A DNA stretch of 64,000 nt from positions 635,889 through 699,888 of the forward strand of contig JBAIZL010000063.1 in the NCBI GenBank assembly GCA_036971475.1, written 5' to 3'. The notes beneath the pieces were generated by a model. It was not told where the DNA came from, searched no databases, and saw only the letters and a program-made list of their open reading frames with translations. This document shows, piece by piece, positions 47,909 to 58,659 of this stretch. Position numbers and translations under genes: made by a program. The stretch is from Prosapia bicincta (Eukaryota > Arthropoda > Insecta > Hemiptera > Cercopidae). Positions within the stretch are counted from its first letter, which is position 1, and every line of letters begins with the position of its first letter.

Positions 47909-50587
47909 TCACTCTTGTCGTTCAACGAGTTCAAATGATTTTGTCCTTTTGAGTCGTCTTGTCAGGTGGTTGTTGTCGAGAAGTCTCAGTGCCTCAGGAT
48001 TTTCGTGTTGAGTGAGCCGATTTACGTGTTTGATGGCGTTCTGTTTTATGACTTCCTCGACCATGGGTACACCAAGATCGCAATGCAAGTCACTGTTACG
48101 CACATACCAAGGAGCGTTGGCGATGTTTCTTAGTACTTTGTTCTGGAAGCGTTGTATCCCTTGTATGTGACATTTGCTGGCACAGCCCCAAAGCTGTATA
48201 CCATACGTCCAAACCGGTTTGAGGATTTGGTTATATACCAATAGCTTGTTGTATATTGATACCCGAGAATTTCGACCGAGTAGCCAATACATTTGCCTGT
48301 AGCGAGTCTGGAGTTCTGTGAGTTTTATTTTGACATGCTCGACCCATTTGGCTTTTGCATCAAGATTCATGCCGAGATATTTAGCTGAATCATGATATGG
48401 GATAACACTTCCATTCATTTCGAACCTCTGAGGGTTTGAGATCCTCTTGTTTGTAAAGTTCACATGGACTGCCTTCTGGTCGTTGAGTTTGATGCGCCAT
48501 TTCTTGGTCCAAGCCTCAACTGAATCGTTTGATCTTTGTAAGCGTGTTGTCGATTCTTGAACGGTTTTCGCTGTCGCTGCGTTTGCTGTGTCGTCTGCGA
48601 AAGTGGCCGTGATGACGTTGGCTGTTTGCGGAAGATCACTGGTGTACAGCAAGTACAGGATTGGTCCCAATACGCTGCCTTGTGGGACTCCAGCTTGTAT
48701 TTCCTTGAAGTCAGAATACGTAGATTCGTGGTTTACTCGAAACAGTCTGTTCGATATGTACGATTTCAGTAGATTCACAAACTGGGCTGGCAGAAACATG
48801 TTGAGTTTGTGAATCAAGCCTTCATGCCAAACTTTATCGAAGGCTTGTGAAACATCCAGGAAGACAATCGAGCAGACCTCCTCACCTTCCAGTGCTTTTT
48901 CAATGATGTCAATTAGTCGATGCACCTGTTCCACCGTAGAGTGTCCTCGCCTGAATCCAAATTGATGGTCGGGCAGTAAGTTCTTTTCCACGATGATAGG
49001 TTTAAGCCTGTTGAGAAGCAGCTTTTCAAAGAGTTTTGACATTATGGGTAGAAGTGATATCGGCCTGTACGACTTGACCTCTGTTGCTGTTTTGCCGGGT
49101 TTCAGGATCATGATCATCTCCGCCACTTTCCATGTTGCAGGGACGTGCATTAGTCTAAGGGACGCATTAATTAATAATAAAAACATTTTTAGTCCTTTTG
49201 TTGTCAGTTTTTTCAGCACTAGTCCTGTGATTAAATCGTATCCTGGTGCTTTCTTCGGGTTCAAGTTGTATTTTAGTTCTCGTTTAAGCTCTTTTAATGT
49301 CACTTTTTTAATAATTTTAGACTGATTATTAGTGTTTAGGTGAAGTTCTTCTTCATTCGTGGCTTCATTCGGCTTGAAGATGTTTTCAAGATGATCTCCA
49401 AACGTGTTAGCTTTTTCTTGGTCCGATCTTGCCCATTCATTGTTCTCTTTCAGGATGGGTGGTACATGATGGATTTTCCTTTTCAGTCTTCTCGTTGTTT
49501 TCCAGAGGGAATAGTTAGTGTTTTTGTCTGCAGACAGATTCTCAAGGAAGGAGTTTGCAGAGTCTTCTCTCAGTTGGTGGATCAATCTTTTGATTTGTTG
49601 GGATTCTCTATTGAGATGATTTTTAACGACGGGATCTCTTGTACGCTGCCATTTTTGCCTGGTTCTTCTTTTGTTCTTTACTAGGTTTCTTACTTCCATA
49701 GGGTAGTTGTATCCAGGTGTTTTATGAGTAATTGTTCTAGTGTTATCCCACACTGCTTGTTGAATAAGACTGGTAAATTTTGTCACCGCCTCGTCAAGAT
49801 GATCCCCAGTAGACAGGTCAATGTCGAGGGTAATTCCCTGATCTAGTTGTAATTTAAAACTTTCCCAATCCGTAGTTTTATTGCATAAAGTCGGTTTCGC
49901 TGGCTTTTTGATGATAGTTTCGCTCAATGTCATGATGATCGATGAGTGATCCGAGTCCAAGTCATAGCTGTCCTCCAAGGTAATGAAATTTGCCGCAAAT
50001 TTTCTGGTTATGAAAAAATCCAGAACGTCTGGGGTCTTGTTTTTGTCTGTAGGCCAGAAGGTCGGTTTCCCAGTTGAATGTACTTTACATCCAGTTTTTT
50101 CTATTGCATTTTTAAGTTCTCTCCCTTTTGTATTATCCAATCGGGAACCCCATAGGGAATGTTTGGTGTTAAAATCGCCTCCAAGGACGAATCTCTCTCC
50201 TAGATGTCGGATTATCATTGTGTAATCGTCTTCTTTTAGTTTATGTTTCGGGGGAAAGTAGACTGCTCCCACTTTGAAGTTTTGTTTCATTGACGAAATG
50301 CTTAACACAGTCAGCTGAGCTTCCTCTTTTCGAATGTTGAGATCCTCATTGTACTTCAGGTTGCTTTTGATGAAGATTGCACTTCCTCCATGTGCCCGAT
50401 TGTCTGGGTGAGTGGTATGGTGGGTATTATATCCATTTATTTTAATGTATTGTTGGTTAGAGAGATGAGTCTCTGAGATGAAACAGATGTCAATTTTATT
50501 TTCATAAAGGTAGAGTGAGAATTCTTCTTTGCTGTTTAGAATGCCGTTTGCATTCCAGGTACCAATACGTATGTTTGTATGATCCAT
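47909..50587 (-). CDS. LINE ORF2: APE endonuclease and reverse transcriptase
   Basis: 892 residues, normal for Jockey-type ORF2. The N-terminal APE-like endonuclease (about 1-220), which nicks target DNA, shows TWNANGI (10-16), ISETHL (37-42), GGSAIFIK (67-74), GGDFNTKHSLWGS (136-148) and SDHSSI (212-217). The reverse transcriptase (about 440-745) shows YRPISLLP (507-514), FGFRRGHST (543-551), FLDVSQAFDKVWH (576-588), GVPQGSVLGP (633-642), the catalytic FADDT (663-667) and YLGMNLD (737-743). A thumb/connection region follows to the C-terminus. There is no RNase H. No stop or frameshift was seen and catalytic residues are present, so the protein is probably functional. It starts 2 bases after the ORF1 stop, in another frame. 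Confidence 0.95.
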   Translation of the reverse strand: MDHTNIRIGTWNANGILNSKEEFSLYLYENKIDICFISETHLSNQQYIKINGYNTHHTTHPDNRAHGGSAIFIKSNLKYNEDLNIRKEEAQLTVLSISSMKQNFKVGAVYFPPKHKLKEDDYTMIIRHLGERFVLGGDFNTKHSLWGSRLDNTKGRELKNAIEKTGCKVHSTGKPTFWPTDKNKTPDVLDFFITRKFAANFITLEDSYDLDSDHSSIIMTLSETIIKKPAKPTLCNKTTDWESFKLQLDQGITLDIDLSTGDHLDEAVTKFTSLIQQAVWDNTRTITHKTPGYNYPMEVRNLVKNKRRTRQKWQRTRDPVVKNHLNRESQQIKRLIHQLREDSANSFLENLSADKNTNYSLWKTTRRLKRKIHHVPPILKENNEWARSDQEKANTFGDHLENIFKPNEATNEEELHLNTNNQSKIIKKVTLKELKRELKYNLNPKKAPGYDLITGLVLKKLTTKGLKMFLLLINASLRLMHVPATWKVAEMIMILKPGKTATEVKSYRPISLLPIMSKLFEKLLLNRLKPIIVEKNLLPDHQFGFRRGHSTVEQVHRLIDIIEKALEGEEVCSIVFLDVSQAFDKVWHEGLIHKLNMFLPAQFVNLLKSYISNRLFRVNHESTYSDFKEIQAGVPQGSVLGPILYLLYTSDLPQTANVITATFADDTANAATAKTVQESTTRLQRSNDSVEAWTKKWRIKLNDQKAVHVNFTNKRISNPQRFEMNGSVIPYHDSAKYLGMNLDAKAKWVEHVKIKLTELQTRYRQMYWLLGRNSRVSIYNKLLVYNQILKPVWTYGIQLWGCASKCHIQGIQRFQNKVLRNIANAPWYVRNSDLHCDLGVPMVEEVIKQNAIKHVNRLTQHENPEALRLLDNNHLTRRLKRTKSFELVERQE

Positions 50588-50589
50588 AC

Positions 50590-52074
50590 TTATTTTTTGG
50601 ATTTGTTTTTATTGGCTGGAATCTTACTCCTGAGGGCATTTAATTTGTTTGATAGCGTTCTGTTTGATCTCTCTAAGGTCTCAAACTTCTGCATCATGCT
50701 TTTCATCATACTCAGCACCTCATTGCTGTTGGTGTTTTGATTAGTAGTGATGTTTTGCTCATTTGTACTTTGTCTGTTGCTGCTCAGTGCTTGGGCATAA
50801 GTCAGGTTTTTGGCAGTTCTTGGGTCTGTCAGTTTCTGTTTCCTTCCCGCGTTTCCTGCTGTTTCAGTGTGTACTGGTTTTTTGATGAGCTTTTCACGCA
50901 TTTGTTGGAGTTTGATTGGTACTTCACATCCCATGTAGTTGGCCGGGTGGTTACTTCCACAGTTAGCACATTTGGCTTCTACATTTCTAGGTTTCGTACA
51001 ATCTATAGTAGGGTGCTTGCCTGCACATTTAACACATCTGTGAGTTTTGTTACAGAAGTTTTGTGTGTGCCCGAACCCTTGGCATCTCTTGCACTGAGGA
51101 ATCATTTTATTTATTCTCAACGCTTCAATTGAGATCTTCATGTTACAGATGTATCTGATTTCATAAATCCTTTTCATTTCAGTTCTAGGACTAAAAGTTA
51201 GCATGAAGAGAGGAAGTTTTTTATATTGCTTCTCACCTTCTTCATCTCTAGTGACCCTAAATTTTTGCTTAACATCACAGATTTCAAATCCTTGATCCAA
51301 GAGATCACTTTTGATACCGTTTTCACTTGTTGAGACATGTAGGTTTCTCGCCATCACTTTAATGCACCTTTCTTGCTTATTTTCGAAAGAGTACCATTCA
51401 AATCCTTCCAGTTTCATTATCTCTGTCACTTTTCTATAGTCATCACTGTTATCAACAATTATTTTCACTTTATTGTCACTCATGCACATAAGTTTATGGT
51501 TGATGCCATATAAGGCTTTGTTCAGCAAGGATATGCTGTCAGTGCAGATGATCACTGGTGGTGGTTTAACTGCTTTGGTGGATTTTTTCTGTTGGGTTTG
51601 GTCTTTATTATTGTAATTTTTCTTTGGGGTGGCAGATTTGGTTCTTTTTCTGTTTTCGTTAAGTATCCACTCTGTTTCTCCTTCTACCATTTCCTCTTCT
51701 TCATCCCATGTAGGATACTTAAAGGGAGAGTAGGGCCCGGAGCGTTCTTTAACCTGGGTTGGATTACGTTCCACACTTAGTTGGGTACTTACAGCGCGTA
51801 GGCTGAAGTCTTTATTTTGATTTTCCCCTTGCAGTGTTGCAATTACATTATTAGCCTGCATTAATTGATTCTCTAGTGTTTTCACTTGGCTCACTAGGAA
51901 GTTAACTTGCTCTTGAAGAGCGTGGAGCTGTTGTTCTGGGGACATATGTGGGCCGATTGATTGATTCATCGGCACAAGTGCCTGCATCATAGATGTATTC
52001 TGCACAAGCATTGTCGGGTCTTGACTGATTGGCTGAGTCGCCGTCATTCGTTGCTGCGCTTGAAAATTATTCAT
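50590..52074 (-). CDS. LINE ORF1: gag-like RNA-binding protein
   Basis: 494 residues. A Gln/Met-rich N-terminus leads into a heptad-type coiled coil (about 46-85, EQVNFLVSQVKTLENQLMQA), likely for self-association. A linker is rich in acidic and then basic residues. The central domain (about 170-325) resembles the PRE/C2HC region of Jockey gag proteins. Three zinc knuckles follow: CKRCQGFGHTQNFC (328-341), CVKCAGKHPTIDC (347-359) and CANCGSNHPANYMGC (369-383). A second possible coiled coil lies near the C-terminus (about 455-487). The protein would bind LINE RNA in ribonucleoprotein particles. The stop TAA is followed by GT and the ORF2 ATG, suggesting coupled termination and reinitiation. 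Confidence 0.93.
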   Translation of the reverse strand: MNNFQAQQRMTATQPISQDPTMLVQNTSMMQALVPMNQSIGPHMSPEQQLHALQEQVNFLVSQVKTLENQLMQANNVIATLQGENQNKDFSLRAVSTQLSVERNPTQVKERSGPYSPFKYPTWDEEEEMVEGETEWILNENRKRTKSATPKKNYNNKDQTQQKKSTKAVKPPPVIICTDSISLLNKALYGINHKLMCMSDNKVKIIVDNSDDYRKVTEIMKLEGFEWYSFENKQERCIKVMARNLHVSTSENGIKSDLLDQGFEICDVKQKFRVTRDEEGEKQYKKLPLFMLTFSPRTEMKRIYEIRYICNMKISIEALRINKMIPQCKRCQGFGHTQNFCNKTHRCVKCAGKHPTIDCTKPRNVEAKCANCGSNHPANYMGCEVPIKLQQMREKLIKKPVHTETAGNAGRKQKLTDPRTAKNLTYAQALSSNRQSTNEQNITTNQNTNSNEVLSMMKSMMQKFETLERSNRTLSNKLNALRSKIPANKNKSKK

Positions 52075-52405
52075 AAGGATCTTATTACTAAGGCTAGCAT
52101 ATATACGGTTACTAGCCGTGTCACAGAATAAAATGTTTGTGCATTATCAGCACTATGCCCGGTCATATAAAATTATTACTAAACATAATTTGTCCAAGAT
52201 TGTTCATTAATTTTAAATAAAACTTATAAATTAACTTATATTTGCTCGCCAGAATTTAATGCAGAACAATATGCGTCTATAACATTACTCAACGAATAAA
52301 GTTTGCATTATTAGACCTATTATCTAAACTTAGCTGCAATAAAGCCAGTCCAAACATATAGCACAAGCCTTATCTCTTCCTTCTCTTATCTGCTCCACTC
52401 ACAAA

Positions 52406-52437
52406 CATCCGCACTCCACGAGAGTCGAACAGAGACT
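52406..52437 (-). promoter_or_regulatory. LINE internal promoter (Inr + DPE)
   Basis: Taking the element's first base as the complement of 52437, the minus strand starts AGTC, matching A+1-K-T-Y of an insect initiator. It carries GGATG at +28 to +32 (52410-52406), an exact fit to the downstream promoter element RGWYV at its required spacing. Jockey-type LINEs are known to use such downstream promoters so that full-length copies carry their own promoter. Confidence 0.6.
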
Positions 52438-52450
52438 ATACATAATATAT
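52437..52450. repeat. LINE target-site duplication, right copy
   Basis: tatacataatatat is identical to 47717-47730. One base at the inner edge is ambiguous because it may belong to the element. Confidence 0.7.
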
Positions 52451-53052
52451 GATCATTTTTTTATTTCATTCTCCTTCTATGTTTCTTCTTCTGAGTTTAA
52501 TTATTGAAGTATTACTTTAGTAATAAGTAGGTCTATTAGTTACTAAAGTAACTTGTTCTTTAGTACAAATTAAAGTAACATTTAATTTGTGTTACTTTTT
52601 TTCAACGAGTTCCAAATCATTCTCTTATTTTTGTACAAAATGGAATTCGTCTCAGGCCAAACGCCTTAGAAATGTCCTTAAGCAGGGAGATTATTATGAA
52701 TGTTTGTAACGTTCTGTTCGGATACGATTTGCTACAGAAAAACGTCATCGTGACAGAAGTTGTAAATACATACCTTGACTATAACGCGAGCAAAGTAATA
52801 GAAATTTATCATAAACAATTACGGTTATATCTGAAAACTATCAATGAAATAAGAGCAAAGCAGTGCAAAGAGAGTATTGAATATCTCCCTGGTTTTCCCT
52901 TTTCTGTCTCTGTGATGGTTAACTATTATTAACGTAAAATTTACCAAATTTAAATTCAACCCATATATCCATGGTTTAATCGACCCAGCTGATATTGTAT
53001 AACGTGTAAAGTTCCAGCTTTATAATAACAATGCCTTTTTTTGTTGTTACAG
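52451..53052 (+). other. LINE flank and intron-like DNA with an 86-codon ORF
   Basis: AT-rich sequence. The frame 52672-52932 (begins MSLSREIIMNVCNVLFGYD; includes KVIEIYHKQLRLYLKTINEI) has better composition than most frames here, and an upstream ttaagcag could be an acceptor. It ends in a stop with no obvious donor. I recognise no family. It could be an exon of an unknown transcript, an old element fragment or chance. Confidence 0.25.
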
Positions 53053-53091
53053 TCACGTGCTGCTTTTGTGCCAAGAAGAAGGAAGAAGAAG
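53053..53091 (+). CDS. Host gene exon a (39 nt, juxtamembrane-like)
   Basis: A 39-base exon between a T-rich acceptor (ttgttgttacag) and a good donor (aag|GTAATG). It enters and leaves in phase 1, so it can be skipped without frame loss. It encodes TCCFCAKKKEEE between two split codons. A Cys cluster followed by Lys then Glu resembles the membrane-proximal, often palmitoylated segment of single-pass proteins; synaptotagmin-1 has a similar TCCFC-basic stretch. That is a local likeness only. The upstream exon, expected to hold the membrane segment, was not found. Support comes from phase agreement with the next exons. Confidence 0.5.
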
Positions 53092-54422
53092 GTAATGCTC
53101 TTAAAATTTTATCTTAATCTTAACTATCGTAGTATTTGTACCAAAGCATACGTTTTCAATTATATAGTTTTAATGCGTGTTTAAAGGGTATATATTCTTC
53201 CTTTCTCTCTGACTCTCGACGAAAAATCAGTTTCTCCACACTGTCCTGTTCCTGTGAAAACATGTCCAACATTTAGGCCGCCTTTTCGAGAGTTCCTTGA
53301 GCCATTCCGAGATTCTTGCAGGTCGCTCTCCCTGTACTTTTATTTCGAAGTAGAAAATAAATAAAATTAAATTAAATATCAGAACCAAAACGTGCATACT
53401 AAATAGTAGCATAAAACATAAGTCGGAAATACCACATGACTTATGAATAAGGTCCAGAGTCAGGTTAGTGATGCTTGAAGGAAGAAGCGGAACAAGCGCC
53501 CCCTGCACTGATGCTACAGTAACTTAGCATTGCTTAATGCTTTCACAAGCAATTCACGGAATGTTTAAAACATTATTTAGATTAATATGTATGACTGTAA
53601 GTTGTGCATGAGTATATTTCCTACGCCTATCTATTCAATGTCTACCCTCAGATTTATATTTTGGATTTATCTCAAGGATTTTACCCAGCTCGCCAAGAAA
53701 AAGACTCGCCATCTTCCATCCCAGGACAGCTCCATTTTCCAACCTCAATATTTTCTTCTTTAACAGGTAATGTTAGCTTGAATGAATTGTTCACCTTGGA
53801 GAACAAAAACAATTACAATTAAATGACTGCTAAAGGATTAGAATTCGTAAAACATTTGCGTTATTAAAACCAATTGAACGAATGCTATTTGTACCAAACA
53901 TACCATCACAGAGTTGTTCGGGACTTTTCAATTACAACTCTACCTCGATTGTTAGGTTGTTTATTGTAAGCACTAAGTTTAATCGATCTTTAGTTCATTT
54001 CAAAACATTTTCAGCTCAATGTTTCGATTACCAATTCTAATCCCTATCAAGAGCTTAAAGTAACAATCGCAAAAATCAATGCAATACATGACAGAATATA
54101 ACTAAATGTCATGAAAATTCAGTGTAAAACAATCAAATGATAGTTGTCAAACGGATTTGGATTTAGCTTATGATGTATTCTAAGTGATTGTTTGTAGTTT
54201 GTATTTCGCACGTGTGATTGTATCTGTTTGGTGAATGGTATTATAAATACATATTTAGCTCAGGTTTTAAAATGAATTAAAGCTTGTTTAATCTCTGGGT
54301 GTATAGTTGTAAAACTATGGGGTTAAAATTATAAAAATATTATTGAAAATAATTAAGTAAGAAATATGATATTATTAAAACATGGAATGAATAACCACAC
54401 CAACAAATCACGTACTTTTTTT

Positions 54423-54494
<72 letters not shown>

Positions 54495-55116
54495 GGTATA
54501 TATACAATTATTAATTATTGAATATCAATATTTGAATAGAAGACAAGCAACGCATTTATGTTACATTGAAAATATTCTAAAGGGATAAATCAATGGTATT
54601 ATTAAAAAATTTAAAAAAAGATTTTTTATTATAAAGAACATTGTCAGAGTTTTTCAGAGTATGTTTCTAAAATTTGTTTACACACAAAGTCTCTAAACTA
54701 TAAAATAGTTATAAGCAAACTATTAGGTAGCTTGAATAAAATTTTCTGAGCATCGAATTGAATATATATTTGTTGGGAATAAAAACAATCACGTTTAGTA
54801 TATTCTGGCTAACAGGTTTACTGTTGAAAATAGTTCTCGTCAGAGAAGGAATTCTATACAAGACCACTCTACAAAATATACGGCGTGAAATATTGGCTTT
54901 TAAAATACAGTAGGCTCTAAAATCATTTATAGATGCTCTTATTTGTGTTGGATCTTTGAGTTTAATAAATTGTGTCTATAAATATCTCAACTCTAAAAAG
55001 ACGTTTACCTCTGGAAAATAAAAATTTGGTTAGTATGTACTCGTAACACACATTGGACCTATTTGAAGCATAACGTGTCTAAAGAAATAATAAATAAAAT
55101 GGTTTGCATGTTTTAG
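53092..55116 (+). other. Intron 1 of host gene
   Basis: GT-AG intron of about 2.0 kb. It contains unique AT-rich DNA and an uninterrupted (AT)n run at about 54427-54487. Short frames at 53227-53508 (minus) and 53604-53822 show no coding evidence. Confidence 0.45.
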
Positions 55117-55209
55117 TGAAGGAAGTTGACTTTGGCGAACACGACGTTCCAACACCAGATGTTGCTACACACATTGACGCTACACCAGGACCTCACATCC
55201 GATACTACG
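55117..55209 (+). CDS. Host gene exon b (93 nt)
   Basis: Acceptor tgcatgttttag and strong donor acg|GTAAGT. Phase 1 in and out. With the G from the previous exon it reads VKEVDFGEHDVPTPDVATHI, then DATPGPHIRYY. The composition is hydrophilic and Pro/Asp/His-rich, like a cytosolic linker. GC is raised over the AT-rich introns, as expected for an exon. No domain recognised. Confidence 0.65.
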
Positions 55210-57973
55210 GTAAGTAGATTACCAAACCTCAATCATATATAATTACGCTTTATAAGCTACTCTGCTAAATTGATATTAGTCACAGGAATGGGTTTTTTGG
55301 CCTTGGTATAAAATCCATCACCATGTCTTTCTAATGTAATATGATAACGCATTACCATTTCATTTCGAATATAGATTTTCATCTCCATATAATTTTGGGC
55401 CTGATCCATACTCTTACACCTTTTCTTTAGTATCTTTTAACTTCAGAATGAAGATGTTTATTCACTGTCTTGGTATTATCCATTGTTATTTTGCAATAGT
55501 ATTGTAGTGATTATGAGATTAGTTGGGATAAACTGCTTCTTGGATTAAACTTTTAAAAATGCATGTTTACAAAACACATCTGAGATTTGTTATAAATTAT
55601 TAGAGAAACATTTACCAGATTTGCTTTTCCCCTGTCCTATTGGATTCTTGTTTCTTTCTATGACGTATCAAGTGTAAATGTCTAAAATACTTAAAATAAA
55701 ATGGTTTCTCGAAAAAATCATTTTTGGCTGTCCTTTTTTGCTGCAGCTAATTTTTATGATCTATGATTTCGATTTTACCTTGAATCAGGCTTTTGGATAG
55801 CGAGAAGATAGCCTACTTCCAAAAGTATCTACACACACACACACACACTGCCCATCCTTACAGCCTCCTGCAGTCACCCAACCACCTCCAACTCTATTTC
55901 GACCACTCTAAGGTTTAATAATATTTTATATAAAACGTCTGTGTGTATTGGGTAGGTTGTGACGGTGTGTCTTATACATAACCTAGATCCTATCAATAAC
56001 CAGCTACTCAAGGAGTTTGGTAACTTAATTAATCAGAGTTTGGAGGACTGATGACTAGTGGCAATTGCTTGGTAGGTTCAAGTCTGACTTGGTTAAAATT
56101 AATTCAAACTCAATTTTCCCAATTCCTATGGTGTGTTGAAAAGCATCTTTATCTATATATATATATTTATCTAAATCTTTTTTTATCTAGGTATATTTAT
56201 CTAAACACGATCAAGTTAATCTTGTTCATTTATTTATATTTTTACTCTGAGGTATAACTTTTTTTTAATCTTTGCAACCCTTGGCTTTGACAGAAAAACA
56301 TTTGTATTATTGAATATAGAAATGTAATTAGATAAATTTATTAATATTAAATGATTATTTTCTCTTTCCTAGTTCGAGAAATTATAATTTATTTTTATTT
56401 TGGTTACCACAGGAATTACTTTGATATCATTTTTATTTAATTGTTATCTATATACATTAAGAACTTAAAATTTGATCAAAAACCGAAACATCTTAATTTA
56501 AATGAAAACTATTGATTTAATACATTATTTAATTATTTGAATAAAGTTGTCCTCAACAGAACTAATTTCACAAATTATCTCAAGAGATTAGTTAAATTTA
56601 GTGATCATAAGATTAAAATGTTTTTGCAGAGTTCATAATTGTTTACCTAAATTAAATATTAGGGTATATGATTCATAATCTTTCATTTTCCTCTGTTAGG
56701 TAACGGTTAACAGCAATGATAGACTACAATAATACATTTTGATTACATCGGATCATTAAATATATCTACACACTAAATTATAATGTGTATTTTGTTATTT
56801 TGTAAACATATGTTGTGAAAGCCACAAAATAATGTTATTTGGGGACGACTCCCTCTTAAGTCAAAGCCTCCTTGATAGATTGGACCAACAGTCATGTTTT
56901 AAAATCTGGTTCTCTGTATTAAAATTTATTTTATGGGGTTTATAGGAGTTTACCATTTACATTTGCTCATGCATTTTCTTGCTTGAAATAAAAATTTTCA
57001 CAACCTTAATTTGTATATAAGAAACAAAACAAAAAATTACGTAACTATTTACTTCCTTTACTTTGAGACATATGTAGTTAAAAAAAGTAATTGTTTATGA
57101 TATTGCATTTATTTTCGCAGTAATTAGTTGATGAAAATTGTTAAATTTTAGAAAATATTAAAACAAATTTAATAAGTAAGACAAAGTATTCAAATTCTGT
57201 CTTTCCCCAAACTTTGTGACGGCTAATTGGTCGCTTTTCATTTCCTCCCTAATGTTCCTGGGTAATGTTGGTCAGGAAACTCTCACAGTTTAAGAGTTTT
57301 AGAACAGCCAATAATACTTCGTGGTCGATTAGAATTTTAATTTCACGGACGCCCAACCTGTTTAAATATTAAAATAAGAATCGGCGTAAAATGACACCAT
57401 TTTGTTGATCGGTGGATTTTGTTATCTGGTCTTTTTTAATAAATAAAAAAAAGTTTTAACAAACCCATTTTTCGTAGCGAAATCAATTTCGAAAACAAAA
57501 ACCCATGCATTTAGTACAACAAGTGAAAATAAAATTTGACAGATTTAAAAAGTGCGTTTTTTATACAATCACTTAAAGTAACAAAATCTGCAATTTTGAT
57601 TTATTGAAATTGTAATAGATGTAATAAGACTTGGCAATACGCCTGAAAGTTATAGAAAATTGAAAAAAATGAAACATCTTGTTTATTACCATTTTTGTTT
57701 ATTTTCTAACACTAAAAAAATAGATAATTTTTAATAAATGCATATTTTGATATTTGTGCATTTGTACTACTTTTAACTCTAGCGTCTCTCGTCCTTTACT
57801 CTCTCCGTCTCTCTCTCTCTCTCCTTTTCAGTTTTTTCCTAAAAGTAACCGATTGTAGCCGATTCCTGTTGTACCGAGAATTTAAAGATTTGGTAAACAA
57901 AAGTTTATTTACTAGTATTTTAAAAATTATCGTAAAAACAGCTGTTTAAAACAGCAGTACACACACACATAAA

Positions 57974-58014
<41 letters not shown>

Positions 58015-58320
58015 ACACACACCCACACACACGCACACACACACACACATATAACGTCATTGTGACAGGGTTTAAAATTTTTTCGAAAGTCAACCTATTA
58101 CATTTTTGGCAGCCATTATAACACCGCTGTCTGTCACAATTGTTAGACAGTCTATAATTATTACTATCATGATGGGCAGGTTTATGGCTACACTGTTTGT
58201 TAAAACTATATCCCATGCTAAAAGTTTAGAGTTATTTACATTACAAATTTTATTTCTCAGAATAATTTTTTAAATTGTAGATATATTGCAAAGGATTATT
58301 TAATTTGTTGCCCATTTCAG
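55210..58320 (+). other. Intron 2 of host gene
   Basis: GT-AG intron of about 3.1 kb, AT-rich. It includes a short (ca)n at about 55829-55848 and a longer (ca)n at 57959-58049, ending about 270 bases before exon c. A (ct)n stretch lies near 57790-57825. No exon-like frame was found inside. Confidence 0.5.
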
Positions 58321-58560
58321 AGACTCACAATGAAAGTTACCTGAGCTACATCTTACATTTGGAAAGGTTGTATGATTTTGGACACCCCAGTTTAATGTGC
58401 ACACCTACTCTTGACGCCATTCCCGAGGAAGAAGAGAAGGAGGAGGTGGAGGAGGAACGGGACAGCGTCACACACACATCCAAATTATTGTCTGCAAGTG
58501 ATACTGCGCTCTTCCCACCAAAATTACGAGGTCCTGTTTTACGCAGGACTCTGTCCTTTT
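58321..58560 (+). CDS. Host gene exon c (240 nt, acidic linker)
   Basis: The longest exon: acceptor gcccatttcag, donor ctttt|GTAAGTAG, phase 1 in and out. It encodes 80 residues. ETHNESYLSYILHLERLYDF is followed by GHPSLMCTPTLDAIP, an acidic run (EEEEKEEVEEERD), and LRGPVLRRTLSF, which has a basophilic-kinase type RRTLS site. If not spliced, the frame ends two codons into the intron (SFCK then stop). A (TA)n tract starts about 30 bases after the donor. The exon's GC and codon pattern stand out from the flanks. Family unknown. Confidence 0.75.
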
Positions 58561-58590
58561 GTAAGTAGTCTTTGTTCCCCCTTAACATCG

Positions 58591-58659
<69 letters not shown>

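Larger units (their letters stand above)
47731..52437 (-). mobile_element. Full-length Jockey-type LINE, apparently intact
   Basis: A complete non-LTR retrotransposon on the minus strand. It has a 5' UTR of about 360 bases (52075-52437), ORF1 (52074-50590), ORF2 (50587-47909), a short 3' UTR and a poly(A) tail seen as a T run at 47742-47769. The 14-mer tatacataatatat lies at both edges (47717-47730 and 52437-52450), as expected for a target-site duplication from target-primed reverse transcription. Both ORFs are open throughout. Domain order (gag-like zinc knuckles, then APE-type endonuclease and RT without RNase H) fits the Jockey group. It lies about 600 bases upstream of, and antisense to, the first exon of the host gene at 53 kb. 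Confidence 0.93.

Noticed and set aside
48557..51780. Several plus-strand frames of 60-131 codons
   Set aside because: Antisense shadows of LINE ORF1 and ORF2.
57920..58216. 98-codon minus-strand frame with a CVCVCV run
   Set aside because: Contains the (CA)n tract; the remaining part has no recognised feature.
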